DNA from: Bacteroidales bacterium
GTDB taxonomy: Bacteria > Bacteroidota > Bacteroidia > Bacteroidales > UBA932
DNA: 64,000 nucleotides
Reading direction: 5' to 3'
NCBI GenBank assembly: GCA_017428245.1
Contig: JAFRRF010000003.1
Coordinates: 43,026 to 107,025, forward strand
Both the position numbers and the translations under genes were made by a program. The number at the start of each line of letters is the position of its first letter. Position 1 is the stretch's first letter. Below are positions 18,164 to 28,174 of the stretch, one piece after another. Under the pieces are notes generated by a model. That model did not search any database, was not told the DNA's origin, and was given only the letters and a program-made list of their open reading frames with translations.

Positions 18164-19252
18164 ATGGACGTACTGGACATTCTGATTGACGCCCTGCGGG
18201 CGGCCGTGCTCATCACCGGAATGGTGGTGATCATGATGATGATGATCGAGAGCCTGAACATCTCGTCGGGCGGCCGCTTTTTCCAGCGGCTGCAGCGGTC
18301 GAAATTCGGCCAGATCGTGGTATCGGCCCTGCTGGGATGGATTCCGGGGTGCATGGGCGGCTTCGCATCGGTTTCGCTGTTCTCCCACGGGATGATCAGC
18401 TTCGGCGCGCTGGTGGCGATGCTGATCGCCACCTCGGGCGACGAGGCGTTCGTGATGCTGACGCTCTTCCCGGGCAAGGCGCTTCTGATTTCCGCCATCA
18501 TTCTGGCCATCGGCATCGCCGCCGGCGTGCTGATCGACTACGTCGGGCCGAAACTCGGGCTGAAGCCCTATGCACTGAAGACCTGCGACGAAATGCATCT
18601 CCACAAAGAAGATGCGCACCCGGCACCGGAAACCCGGGAGCCGCATTCGAAGAAGCGCACCCTGCTGACCTGGAAACGGGGCATCCTGTTCCTCGGTACC
18701 GCGCTCTACATCTTCGCCCTCGCCACCGGGATGCTCGAACACGAGCACGAAGGGATGGAAGAGGCCGAACACGGCGGCTTCAACCTGCTGAGCGAAGACT
18801 GGATGAATATGCTCTTCGCCGCGGTCAGCCTCATCCTGCTGGCAGTCGTCGCCTTCGGCTCCGACCACTTCGTCGAGGAGCATCTCTGGCACCACGTCAT
18901 CGCCCGGCACGTACCGAAAATCTTCGCCTGGACCTTCGGCGTGCTGATCGCCCTAGGCTTCATCATGGAGCTCGTGGATGTCAACGCCTGGATCAGCGCC
19001 AACGTGCCGCTGATGATCGTGCTGGCCACGCTCATCGGCATCATCCCCGAGTCAGGACCCCACCTGATCTTCGTCACTCTCTTCGCCGCGGGCGTCGTGC
19101 CGATGCCCGTGCTGCTGGCCAGCTGCATTTCCCAGGACGGCCACGCCGCCCTCCCGCTCCTGGCCGAATCCAAAGGCGCCTTCCTCCGCGCCAAGGCTAT
19201 CAACTGCATCGTCGCCCTCGTCGTCGGCTTCATCGCTTGGGGACTGGCGTAA
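18164..19252 (+). CDS. Putative 10-TM heavy-metal/manganese exporter (ArsP_2 family)
   Basis: 362 residues, strongly hydrophobic with about ten membrane segments in two halves. The conserved GWIPGCMGGF and ATSGDEAFVMLTLFPGKA blocks in the first half and GIIPESGPH plus SCISQDGHAALPL in the second match the putative heavy-metal exporter family PF11449. Two His/Glu-rich loops, around residues 145-165 (HLHKEDAHP) and 190-206 (EHEHEGMEEAEHGG), could bind metal ions. Located in the inner membrane. Co-directional and 3 bases from the esterase gene. Metal specificity is not determinable. Confidence 0.75.
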   Translation: MDVLDILIDALRAAVLITGMVVIMMMMIESLNISSGGRFFQRLQRSKFGQIVVSALLGWIPGCMGGFASVSLFSHGMISFGALVAMLIATSGDEAFVMLTLFPGKALLISAIILAIGIAAGVLIDYVGPKLGLKPYALKTCDEMHLHKEDAHPAPETREPHSKKRTLLTWKRGILFLGTALYIFALATGMLEHEHEGMEEAEHGGFNLLSEDWMNMLFAAVSLILLAVVAFGSDHFVEEHLWHHVIARHVPKIFAWTFGVLIALGFIMELVDVNAWISANVPLMIVLATLIGIIPESGPHLIFVTLFAAGVVPMPVLLASCISQDGHAALPLLAESKGAFLRAKAINCIVALVVGFIAWGLA

Positions 19253-19339
19253 GATTGCCGTGGCAGATATCCATCTGATAATCAGTAAAATAAACAAAAT
19301 CGCTTGCGTCAAAATGCGCAAGAGAAAACAAGGAAAACT

Positions 19340-20398
19340 ATGATAATCAAAGCCTTACGCGCCACGCTCGTTTTGCTGCTGGCCGTCGTCTTCACCCTTC
19401 CGGCTTCTGCCCAGGAGAACAACAGTAATTTCGCCACGCAGACGGTCGACCGGAAGATCGAGTCGCTGCTGCTCATCGAGCGCCTCAGCGACATCGCCTA
19501 CGTCGATATCGTGCGGCTTGCCGGCCCGCCGCCCGCCTATCAGAAGAAGACCGGCACGGCCTTCAAGGATTCGCTGCTGGGCAATCAGCTGAAGTTCCAT
19601 TCCTACGTCTTCATCCCCAGATCCGCGAAGCAGAACAAGAAGTATCCGCTGCTGGTGTTCCCGCACGGCGGCGTCCACAGCAGTTTCGATTCGGGATCGG
19701 TCCACATCCTCCGGGAGATGCTGGCGCAGGGCTACATCGTGATCGCGCCCGACTACCGCGGCAGCACAGGCTACGGCCGAAACTTCTATGAGAACATCGA
19801 TTACGGCGGGCTCGAGAACGAAGATGTGATGGCGGCCCGCGATTATATGGTGGAAAGCTATGACATCGTGGATCCCGACCGCGTGGGCATCATAGGCTGG
19901 AGCCACGGCGGCATGATTACACTGATGAATCTGTTGCGCTATCCGGAGAAGTTCGTCTGCGGCTACGCCGGCGTGCCGGTGAGCGACGTGGGATACCGGC
20001 TCAGCTACCAGACGCCGGATTATTCCAAGAATTACACGCAGGAATACCACATCGGCGCCACGCCCCAGGAGAAGCCGGAAGAATACGCCCGCCGCTCCCC
20101 TGTGACCTATGCGAAGCAGCTGGCCAAGCCGCTTCGCATCGTCACGTGCATGAACGACGACGACGTGAGCGTGACGGAAGTGCAGCGGATGATCGACAGC
20201 CTGACGTTCTACAACCGGAACTTCGAGTATAAGGTCTTCCCGAAGATGCCCGGCGCCCATTCTTTCGAGCGCATCGACTCGATGGAAGCCTGCGAGATCC
20301 GGCTCGACACCTACGCTTTCCTCGCCCGCTACCTCAATCCCCCGAAACCGATCAAAACCCTCAAAGAACTCCGAAAAGCAGGATATCTCTTCCATTAG
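19340..20398 (+). CDS. Secreted S9-type alpha/beta-hydrolase (prolyl oligopeptidase family)
   Basis: 352 residues with a signal peptide ending near PASA-Q. The nucleophile elbow is GWSHGG (residues 186-191, Ser188), with an oxyanion/substrate block FPHGGVHSSF and YRGSTGYG typical of S9 C-terminal catalytic domains; candidate Asp in CMNDDDVSV and His in PGAHSF. No N-terminal propeller, so a compact hydrolase that may cleave peptides or esters. I chose ATG 19340 over one 36 bases upstream because it gives a clean signal peptide. A small hairpin (CTTGCG/CGCAAG) lies just upstream, about 19303-19322. Confidence 0.75.
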   Translation: MIIKALRATLVLLLAVVFTLPASAQENNSNFATQTVDRKIESLLLIERLSDIAYVDIVRLAGPPPAYQKKTGTAFKDSLLGNQLKFHSYVFIPRSAKQNKKYPLLVFPHGGVHSSFDSGSVHILREMLAQGYIVIAPDYRGSTGYGRNFYENIDYGGLENEDVMAARDYMVESYDIVDPDRVGIIGWSHGGMITLMNLLRYPEKFVCGYAGVPVSDVGYRLSYQTPDYSKNYTQEYHIGATPQEKPEEYARRSPVTYAKQLAKPLRIVTCMNDDDVSVTEVQRMIDSLTFYNRNFEYKVFPKMPGAHSFERIDSMEACEIRLDTYAFLARYLNPPKPIKTLKELRKAGYLFH

Positions 20399-20407
20399 CA
20401 GATCCCT

Positions 20408-22255
20408 ATGAAAAATAAAGCCTTCATTCTCTGCCTGCTGGCCGTTCTGCTCGCACTGCCCGCCGCAGCTCAGGACCTCAAACCCGTCCGGGACAAGCAG
20501 ACCCGCAAATATGGTTACCAGGCCAAAGACAAAACCTGGGTGATCGAGCCCCGTTTCGACGACGCCACCCGTTTTAAAAACGGATTTGCCGAAGTCACGA
20601 TCGACGGCCGCAAAGGTCTCATCGACACGGAAGGTACGATGATCCTGCCGGCCGAATACGATGATATCAAGAAATTCGACAAAAACGGACTCTGCGAAAT
20701 CATCCGCAAGGAAGGCAAGACGAAACTGCATGGCGTCGCCGACCAGAGTGGACGGATCATTGTACCCGCAGAATGCCACTCAATCCATATTCCCAAGAAT
20801 GGCGGGCTGATCATGACGCAGCGGGAATCGGATGACGAATTGTTGGCCGGCACGCTGCTCTGGGGCGTCTATGATATGGATGGCACGGAAATTTTCCCGC
20901 CGCAATTCGTCTCGTCCCCGAGTTTCAGCGAAGGGACCGGCATCGCCGAATCAATCTATACCGGTCTGAAGGGCGTCGTGAGCGATACGGGCGAGACCCT
21001 GCTTCCCTTCGAGTACCTGGCCATCGTCCACTCCGGCAGCCGTTTCCGCACGCTGGGCACGGACTTCACGCTGACAACCTGGGATGCGTCACTGCGCCGC
21101 AGCGAAGTCTTCCACCAGCCCGGCTCCGTCATCCCTTACGATCCGATGGACGACCCGGTCCGCGCGGCCGCCTGGCATTCCGGCCCGGTCGGCCAGCGCC
21201 TGCACCGCAATCAGGTCAAATTGCTGGAAATGCGATCCGGCCGCTCCGGTCTTTGCAGAGACCTGCGCATAGACTGGGGCTATGACCGTTTCGTGCGCCT
21301 GGAGCCCTTCGTCGACCAAACCGGCGTCGAGGGGGCAATGGCCGATCCCGTCGGCGGAAACAATTATACCCTCAAAGCACTCCTATACGAAGCCGACGGC
21401 ACGCTGGTCGAAGAGATTGCCCGCTGGGGCTGGCTGGAAGCCCAGTGCAACGAGGGTACCGTCTATGTAGCGGAAGGGCGGGACCGCTGGCTCGTCCTGA
21501 AAGATCCCAACGCCCTTGCCTCCCCCTCTTTCTCCCTGACTCTGATCGGCTACCGCACATTGGACAACAGCGATGTCATCGGCGGACTCGGCCTCAACTC
21601 ATCCGACCTGGAGCGGCTATGGAACCTGGACCGGTTCAACCGCCGCCGCATCGCCATCATCGAAGGAGACAACGTCGGCGTGACTTCCTACCTGCCGCCG
21701 GAGACTTCGCTCTCCTATGTCCGCAAGGAGCGCGATGCGATGCGGGATCCGATTTTCCAAATTCCTTTCCAGATGGGGGAAGTCGTCAGCTGTTATGTCC
21801 GTTCTCGGAAAGAAGAAGTGGAAGTGGAACTCTACGACCACCTGACACTCCGCTTTGAAGACCATTTCTCGGATCCCTATTACAGTATGAGCGGCGAAGA
21901 GACCATCTTCTGGGGTCCCAACAACGCGCGCACCGTCCGGCTCGGCCTGAAACGGGTCTACCGCAGCAGTGATGCGATCACCGACGATGTCCACGGCACG
22001 GAAGAATGCTATCACCTCGTCCTATCCCTCTACGAAGAAGACGGTTCCTGGCTCCGCACGCTGGCCGAAGCTCCATACGTGGATTTTATCCACGACGGCG
22101 TACTGGTGTTTGAACGCGAAAAGATCGCGATCGTGATGCCCCGGCACGATGCCTACCGCACGGTCCACATCCCCGCCGCGGCACGCCGCCCCCACACCCT
22201 CTCCGCCCTGGAGCAGGCCTCACGCGAACAATTCGGAAATAAAAAAAGAAGGTGA
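20408..22255 (+). CDS. Secreted WG (KWG)-repeat protein
   Basis: 615 residues with a signal peptide (cleavage near LPAAA-Q). The first 210 residues carry several WG/KWG-type repeats (KYGYQAKDKTWVIEPRFDDA, RKGLIDTEGTMILPAEYDD, KGVVSDTGETLLPFEYLAI) that form beta-sheet scaffolds of unknown ligand. The remainder is not recognisable. It follows the S9 hydrolase by 9 bases and probably shares its transcript. The stop codon lies inside the left arm of a bidirectional terminator. Confidence 0.75.
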   Translation: MKNKAFILCLLAVLLALPAAAQDLKPVRDKQTRKYGYQAKDKTWVIEPRFDDATRFKNGFAEVTIDGRKGLIDTEGTMILPAEYDDIKKFDKNGLCEIIRKEGKTKLHGVADQSGRIIVPAECHSIHIPKNGGLIMTQRESDDELLAGTLLWGVYDMDGTEIFPPQFVSSPSFSEGTGIAESIYTGLKGVVSDTGETLLPFEYLAIVHSGSRFRTLGTDFTLTTWDASLRRSEVFHQPGSVIPYDPMDDPVRAAAWHSGPVGQRLHRNQVKLLEMRSGRSGLCRDLRIDWGYDRFVRLEPFVDQTGVEGAMADPVGGNNYTLKALLYEADGTLVEEIARWGWLEAQCNEGTVYVAEGRDRWLVLKDPNALASPSFSLTLIGYRTLDNSDVIGGLGLNSSDLERLWNLDRFNRRRIAIIEGDNVGVTSYLPPETSLSYVRKERDAMRDPIFQIPFQMGEVVSCYVRSRKEEVEVELYDHLTLRFEDHFSDPYYSMSGEETIFWGPNNARTVRLGLKRVYRSSDAITDDVHGTEECYHLVLSLYEEDGSWLRTLAEAPYVDFIHDGVLVFEREKIAIVMPRHDAYRTVHIPAAARRPHTLSALEQASREQFGNKKRR

Positions 22256-22273
22256 GCAGGTTGCTCACCTTCT
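22247..22273. terminator. Bidirectional terminator between WG-repeat gene and enolase
   Basis: Perfect 12-bp stem (22247-22258 and 22262-22273) with a 3-base loop, flanked by an A-run on the left and T-rich bases on the right, so it can work on both strands. It includes the stop codon of the plus-strand gene and lies 18 bases from the enolase stop. Confidence 0.9.
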
Positions 22274-22291
22274 TTGTCTTGTCACATCGGA

Positions 22292-23611
<1,320 letters not shown>

Positions 23612-23644
23612 TTATAATAATTAAAACTGTTTCAAGTCAATCCG

Positions 23645-23652
23645 CAAATATA
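23645..23652 (-). promoter_or_regulatory. -7 promoter box for enolase
   Basis: Minus strand reads TATATTTG, matching TAnnTTTG, 45 bases upstream of the enolase ATG. Confidence 0.55.
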
Positions 23653-23666
23653 TAAAATTTGATTTA

Positions 23667-25079
23667 TCACCGGAAGAAATCATCTTTGAAATTGACAAAG
23701 TATACCTTTTCCACGCCCCGCGTTATGGCGGTATAGAGCCATTTCAGGTCATCGAGCGTGAGCTCCTTCCAAAAAGGATTGTCGATGAAAACACAAGGCC
23801 ACTGACCGCCCTGCGACTTGTGGCAGGTGATGGCCGTGGCGTATTTGATCTGCAATGCGTTGTAGTACGGATCCTCGCGCACTTTTTCGTAGCGCTTGCG
23901 CGCTCCGCGCACGTCGGCGTAGTCTTCGTTGACACCCTGATAAAGCGCACGCTGCTGCTCCGCAGAAAGGGACGCCTGCTCCGAATCGAGTGTGTCGAGC
24001 ACGATTTTAGCCTTGATTTCCACATCGTTGTAGTCGGGGAAAGCCAGAGTCGCCTCGGCGAAATGCAAACCGTAGCGTTCCTCGTGATGCGAAAGGCGCA
24101 CAAGCTGCGCCACGTCGCCGTTGGCGATGAAATCCATCTCGGGAATGTCCTCCAGGAACTGATAGCAGTTCTTCACAACCATCAGTTTATCGCCCTTGGA
24201 GAGTCGCTCCTCCCGATAGAGGACGGAACCGCGGATGCCGGCATTGTAACGGTTTGCCCGCTTGTTCGAACGGCACAGTACCACAATGTCGTCGAGACCG
24301 TAGCGGCCCACGGCGTCACTGATTTTCTCAATCAGCTCGCCGCCGCTCACCCGTTCCACATCGTCGAACCCCTGAAGGACCAGCCGGGGCGTCTCCACGC
24401 GTTCCGATTCGATAAGACGGCGGACAATGGTCGCATTCGTCAGGATGCCCGATTCGGCCGCCTGCCGGACGACGGTTGTCAGTTCCGCCGTCATCAGGGT
24501 ACCGTAACGCGACAGATAAGCCTCGTCGAGGGCCGGGCTCCGGTCCAGGCCGATGGGCGGAAGCTGGCCCCGGTCACCGATGATGATCAGTTTGTCGTCG
24601 ACCCCGGCGCGGACGAACTGCACCAGGTCGTCGAGCAGGTCGCCCGAGCCGAAAAGGCCGCCTCCTGTATTCGTTTCAACGGAAATGAGAGAGGCCTCGT
24701 CGACGATGAAGAAAGTATCCTTGGCCTTGTTGAAATTGAGCTGAAACTCTCCCACCCCGTCGCGTATGCCTTTCTGCCGGTAGATATGCTTATGGATGGT
24801 ATAGGCCTTCTCACCCGTAAAGCCCGAAAGCACCTTGGCGGAACGCCCCGTGGGAGCCAGCAGCACATAACGGTAGTGCAACTCCTTGAGCGTACGGACG
24901 AAAGCGGCGATGGCGGAGGTCTTGCCCGTTCCGGCATAGCCGCTCACCAGCAGCAGGTCGCAGGTTTCATACTGGATGGTGAAGCGTCCGAGCGTATCGA
25001 AGAGCCGTTCCTGGCAGGGCGTGGGCGTATAGCCCAGATGGTGCCGCAGCCGGTCGGTGAAGAACTGTGCGACCCCCAT
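23667..25079 (-). CDS. RecD-like ATP-dependent DNA helicase
   Basis: 470 residues. Superfamily 1 helicase: Walker A SGYAGTGKTSA (residues 46-56), Walker B FIVDEASLI, GDRGQLPPIG (motif III) and the C-terminal UvrD_C_2 block ATAITCHKSQGGQWP with YTAITRG. This architecture is that of short RecD/exonuclease V alpha-like helicases with no RecBC partners nearby. The frame remains open upstream inside trkH, but MGVAQFF at 25079, overlapping the trkH stop by one base, fits the family start. Last gene of the surE-lpxB-dapF-HAMP-trkH operon. Confidence 0.85.
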   Translation of the reverse strand: MGVAQFFTDRLRHHLGYTPTPCQERLFDTLGRFTIQYETCDLLLVSGYAGTGKTSAIAAFVRTLKELHYRYVLLAPTGRSAKVLSGFTGEKAYTIHKHIYRQKGIRDGVGEFQLNFNKAKDTFFIVDEASLISVETNTGGGLFGSGDLLDDLVQFVRAGVDDKLIIIGDRGQLPPIGLDRSPALDEAYLSRYGTLMTAELTTVVRQAAESGILTNATIVRRLIESERVETPRLVLQGFDDVERVSGGELIEKISDAVGRYGLDDIVVLCRSNKRANRYNAGIRGSVLYREERLSKGDKLMVVKNCYQFLEDIPEMDFIANGDVAQLVRLSHHEERYGLHFAEATLAFPDYNDVEIKAKIVLDTLDSEQASLSAEQQRALYQGVNEDYADVRGARKRYEKVREDPYYNALQIKYATAITCHKSQGGQWPCVFIDNPFWKELTLDDLKWLYTAITRGVEKVYFVNFKDDFFR

Positions 25080-26530
25080 TATGCCCGCTTGCGATAGAGA
25101 ATGAATACCAGCAGGATCGAGTAAATGCCCAGACGGCCGACGATCATTTGGAAGGTCATCAGTATCTTGACCGCTTCGGGGGCGGTCGAGAAGTTGCTCA
25201 TCGACGAACCGAAGGTGCCGAAACACGGGCCGACGTTGCTCATCATCGAAGTCGACGCACTTACCGATGTCATCAGGTCGAGGCCGAAAGCCGCGTAGAC
25301 GATGGACATCACCAGCGTGATGAGCAGATAGAGCAGCACGTAGATCGAAACACTGTTGATCAGGTCCCGGTCGATGACCTGCCCGTCCGACTTGACCTGC
25401 ACCACGGCGGTGGGATACGCAATCCGCATGAGCTGTGCGCGGGCAGCCTTCATAGTGAAATACACGCGGTCGGAGCGCAGACCGGAGGTCGTGGAGCCTG
25501 AACAGCCGCACTGGATGCCGGCATAGATGAGGATCAGGATCGAGAAGACGGGCCACACATTCGTGTCGGTGGAACCGAAGCCCGTGGTCGAGATACACGA
25601 GACCACGGAGAAGAGACTGTGCCGCAAAGCCTGCCACACATTGGAGATCGTACCACTCGTCACAAGATTGAATGCCACGAGCAAGGTCATCACCGCAATG
25701 GTGAGCAGATAGAACTTCGTGATGGGGTTCTTCAGGACCTTGAAAGACCGCGAGGCGAACGAGGCATAGATCAGGCCGAAATGGAGACTGGCCACAATCA
25801 TGAAGAACACGAGGATGCCTTCGATCAGCGGCGAATCGTAGGCCGCGATCGAAACGTTCTTGATACTGAAGCCGCCCGTGGCCGATACGCTGAGGGCGTG
25901 GTTGGCCGCATCGAAAAGAGGCATACCGGCCAGCAGCAGCGAAATGAACGAACAAACGGTGATGCCCGCATAAACGGATACCACCACGTGGATGAACTTG
26001 TTCGACTTGTACTGGTAGTTGCTCTTGGAGATATCGTCGACGTCCATCTTGCTCATCTTGAAGCGGACCGTACCGAACGAAGGCAGGATCATCATGATGA
26101 ACACCACAACGCCCAAACCGCCGATGTAGTGGGTAGACGAACGCCAGAAGAGCAGGCCTTTCGGAAGCGCTTCGATGTCCTGCAGGATGGTGGCACCGGT
26201 GGTCGTGATGCCCGATGCACTCTCAAACCACGCGTTGACCAGCGTGAACTCGCCACCCCAGAGCACATAGGGGAGCATCGAGAAAATACAACTCAGGAAC
26301 CAGGCGATGAGAAGGATTGCAAGACCTTCTTTTGTATTGATATCTTTGTGCCGGCGCACGAAGATCAGCGGGAAAACGCCGACCATCATGGTCAGGATTC
26401 CGCTGAGCAGCAGCGGGGAGAACGACGAGTCGAAGCCGTCGAGTGCCGATACCAGTGCAGACAGGAACATAAACACCGCACAACAGATCAGTGCGATGCC
26501 CACGTTCCGCGATATGATGCCCGCATTCAT
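25079..26530 (-). CDS. trkH: TrkH-family potassium uptake protein
   Basis: 483 residues, multi-spanning. The four P-loop selectivity-filter segments are readable: GITTTGATI, SATGGFSI, STTGFGST and SNVGPCFG. It forms the potassium-conducting pore of Trk/Ktr systems in the inner membrane. The regulatory TrkA subunit is not adjacent; instead the upstream gene, overlapping by 4 bases (ATGA), encodes a membrane HAMP protein. Overlaps the downstream helicase by one base. Confidence 0.93.
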   Translation of the reverse strand: MNAGIISRNVGIALICCAVFMFLSALVSALDGFDSSFSPLLLSGILTMMVGVFPLIFVRRHKDINTKEGLAILLIAWFLSCIFSMLPYVLWGGEFTLVNAWFESASGITTTGATILQDIEALPKGLLFWRSSTHYIGGLGVVVFIMMILPSFGTVRFKMSKMDVDDISKSNYQYKSNKFIHVVVSVYAGITVCSFISLLLAGMPLFDAANHALSVSATGGFSIKNVSIAAYDSPLIEGILVFFMIVASLHFGLIYASFASRSFKVLKNPITKFYLLTIAVMTLLVAFNLVTSGTISNVWQALRHSLFSVVSCISTTGFGSTDTNVWPVFSILILIYAGIQCGCSGSTTSGLRSDRVYFTMKAARAQLMRIAYPTAVVQVKSDGQVIDRDLINSVSIYVLLYLLITLVMSIVYAAFGLDLMTSVSASTSMMSNVGPCFGTFGSSMSNFSTAPEAVKILMTFQMIVGRLGIYSILLVFILYRKRA

Positions 26531-27333
26531 CGTTCGAGTTCCCGTTTGAACGACTGGTTCTGGTCGACGATGTCGCCGACCGCCTCGTTGAGTTCGGCCA
26601 GTTCGTCGTCGTTGTCGAGTTTGACGTCATAACTGCGGCCGTGATAACGGTAGCCTTTGATGCCGCCCGTGATCTTCAGCAGCGGATTGATCAGGTAATA
26701 GTTCAGGTAATAGTTCAGCAACAACATCATGATGAGTCCGACCAGCACGGATACAAGGCCCGGCATCAGGCTGCGGTAGGTACCCTCACGGACGTCCTGG
26801 GAACTCTCGATCAGGGCATCCTGGCTGATGGATGTCAACTGCATCATATAGCCGCGGAACTTTACGTACACGGGCTGCAGGCGGTTGAAGAACCAATGCT
26901 GACGGTCGGTGTAGTCCTGCTGCCACATCTGCTCCGCTTCGGAGACCACCTGCATATAGGCCGCATAGGCATAGAGCACGGAATCGGCGGCGGCCCGCTC
27001 CTGCGGCGTGACGAAGCGCTTGCTCAGATTTTCGAACGAAGAGACGAGTTCTTCCTGCGGGGCGACCGGCAGGGCTTCCAGCTCTTCGTCGTTCTCGAGC
27101 ACCAGCCCGTTCATCAGGCTGATATTGTATTGTTCGGAGACGGAGAGCAGTTCACGGGCCGTGTTGATGCTGCTGATGTTGTCGGCGATTACGCCCGACA
27201 CATAGCGGTTCATCCTGACGAACTCGAAAATGGAGATCAGGCTCGAGAAAAACAGGATGACAGCCAGCACGATGCATCCGAGGAGCACCTTCCGCTTGAT
27301 TCCCAGAGTTTTGAAACTGAACTTAAATGCCAT
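26527..27333 (-). CDS. Membrane sensor-like protein with HAMP region and no output domain
   Basis: 268 residues. First membrane helix at about 13-35, a helical periplasmic sensor region (about 36-185, four-helix-bundle-like), second membrane helix at about 190-213, then a HAMP-like linker ending in LNEAVGDIVDQNQSFKRELER. In histidine kinases or chemoreceptors a catalytic or signalling domain would follow; here the chain stops. The ATG at 27333 is preferred over a TTG 33 bases upstream. It lies between dapF and trkH, overlapping trkH by 4 bases, so a potassium-channel accessory role is possible but is only inference. Confidence 0.65.
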   Translation of the reverse strand: MAFKFSFKTLGIKRKVLLGCIVLAVILFFSSLISIFEFVRMNRYVSGVIADNISSINTARELLSVSEQYNISLMNGLVLENDEELEALPVAPQEELVSSFENLSKRFVTPQERAAADSVLYAYAAYMQVVSEAEQMWQQDYTDRQHWFFNRLQPVYVKFRGYMMQLTSISQDALIESSQDVREGTYRSLMPGLVSVLVGLIMMLLLNYYLNYYLINPLLKITGGIKGYRYHGRSYDVKLDNDDELAELNEAVGDIVDQNQSFKRELER

Positions 27334-27346
27334 GACAGGTGTCTGT

Positions 27347-28174
27347 TTAAATCTGTTCGGGGTCAATGTCGGTCTCGAACACCCGCGTGGCGGGACCGGT
27401 CAGCCAGACATCGCGGAAGGAGCCGTCCTCCCGGGCGATGAAATCGACTTCCAGGCGTCCGCCCCGGGTCTGAACGGCAAATTTAATACGTTCTTCGTCA
27501 TTTTCCACCTTGGAGACGAAACATTTTTCACCGTGGACGTAGGAAGCCAGCGCCGCAGCCGTCGAACCGGTGCCGCAGGCCCAGGTCTCGGCCTCCACGC
27601 CGCGCTCGTACGTACGGACGGCAAGGTGGTCGGAGAAAGGCTCCACGAAATTCACGTTGGCCCCGTTGGGGAACCGGGCGTCCCAGCGCAGCCGCTTCCC
27701 CTCCCCGTCGACGTCGAAATGCTCCAGATCCTTCACCCACTGGATGAAATGCGTCGAACCCGTCTCGAGCAGCCAGCCGTCGGCCATCCGGACCACCGGG
27801 TCCACGTCGCGCATCTTCAACCGGACGATGCGCCGGTCTCCCGCACGCTCGAGCACCTCGGCACGGTGATAGCCGTCGCAGGCCAGAAACTCGAATTTCG
27901 AGATACCCATCGTGTCCGCGAAAGCCACCAGACAACGGCCGCCGTTGCCGCACATCGTACCCTCGGGGCCGTCGGAATTGTAATAATGCATTTCGAAATC
28001 GGCCACATCGCTTGCGCAGAGCGTCATCAGTCCGTCGGCTCCAACGCCGAAACGGCGGTCACAGAGCCGGTTGATCAGATGCGGCGTCAGGAATTCCGCC
28101 TCGCCGCGCCGGTTGTCCACAATCACGAAATCGTTGCCGGCGCCCTGGTACTTATACACGTGTAATTTGCCCAT
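27347..28174 (-). CDS. dapF: Diaminopimelate epimerase
   Basis: 275 residues, normal length. Converts LL- to meso-diaminopimelate for lysine and peptidoglycan. The two active-site cysteines are in MCGNGGRC (Cys75) and ACGTGSTAAA; GAGNDFV near the N-terminus is also diagnostic. Cytoplasmic. The start overlaps the lpxB 3' end by 23 bases. lysA, the next enzyme, is encoded far away at 54.4 kb. Confidence 0.97.
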   Translation of the reverse strand: MGKLHVYKYQGAGNDFVIVDNRRGEAEFLTPHLINRLCDRRFGVGADGLMTLCASDVADFEMHYYNSDGPEGTMCGNGGRCLVAFADTMGISKFEFLACDGYHRAEVLERAGDRRIVRLKMRDVDPVVRMADGWLLETGSTHFIQWVKDLEHFDVDGEGKRLRWDARFPNGANVNFVEPFSDHLAVRTYERGVEAETWACGTGSTAAALASYVHGEKCFVSKVENDEERIKFAVQTRGGRLEVDFIAREDGSFRDVWLTGPATRVFETDIDPEQI

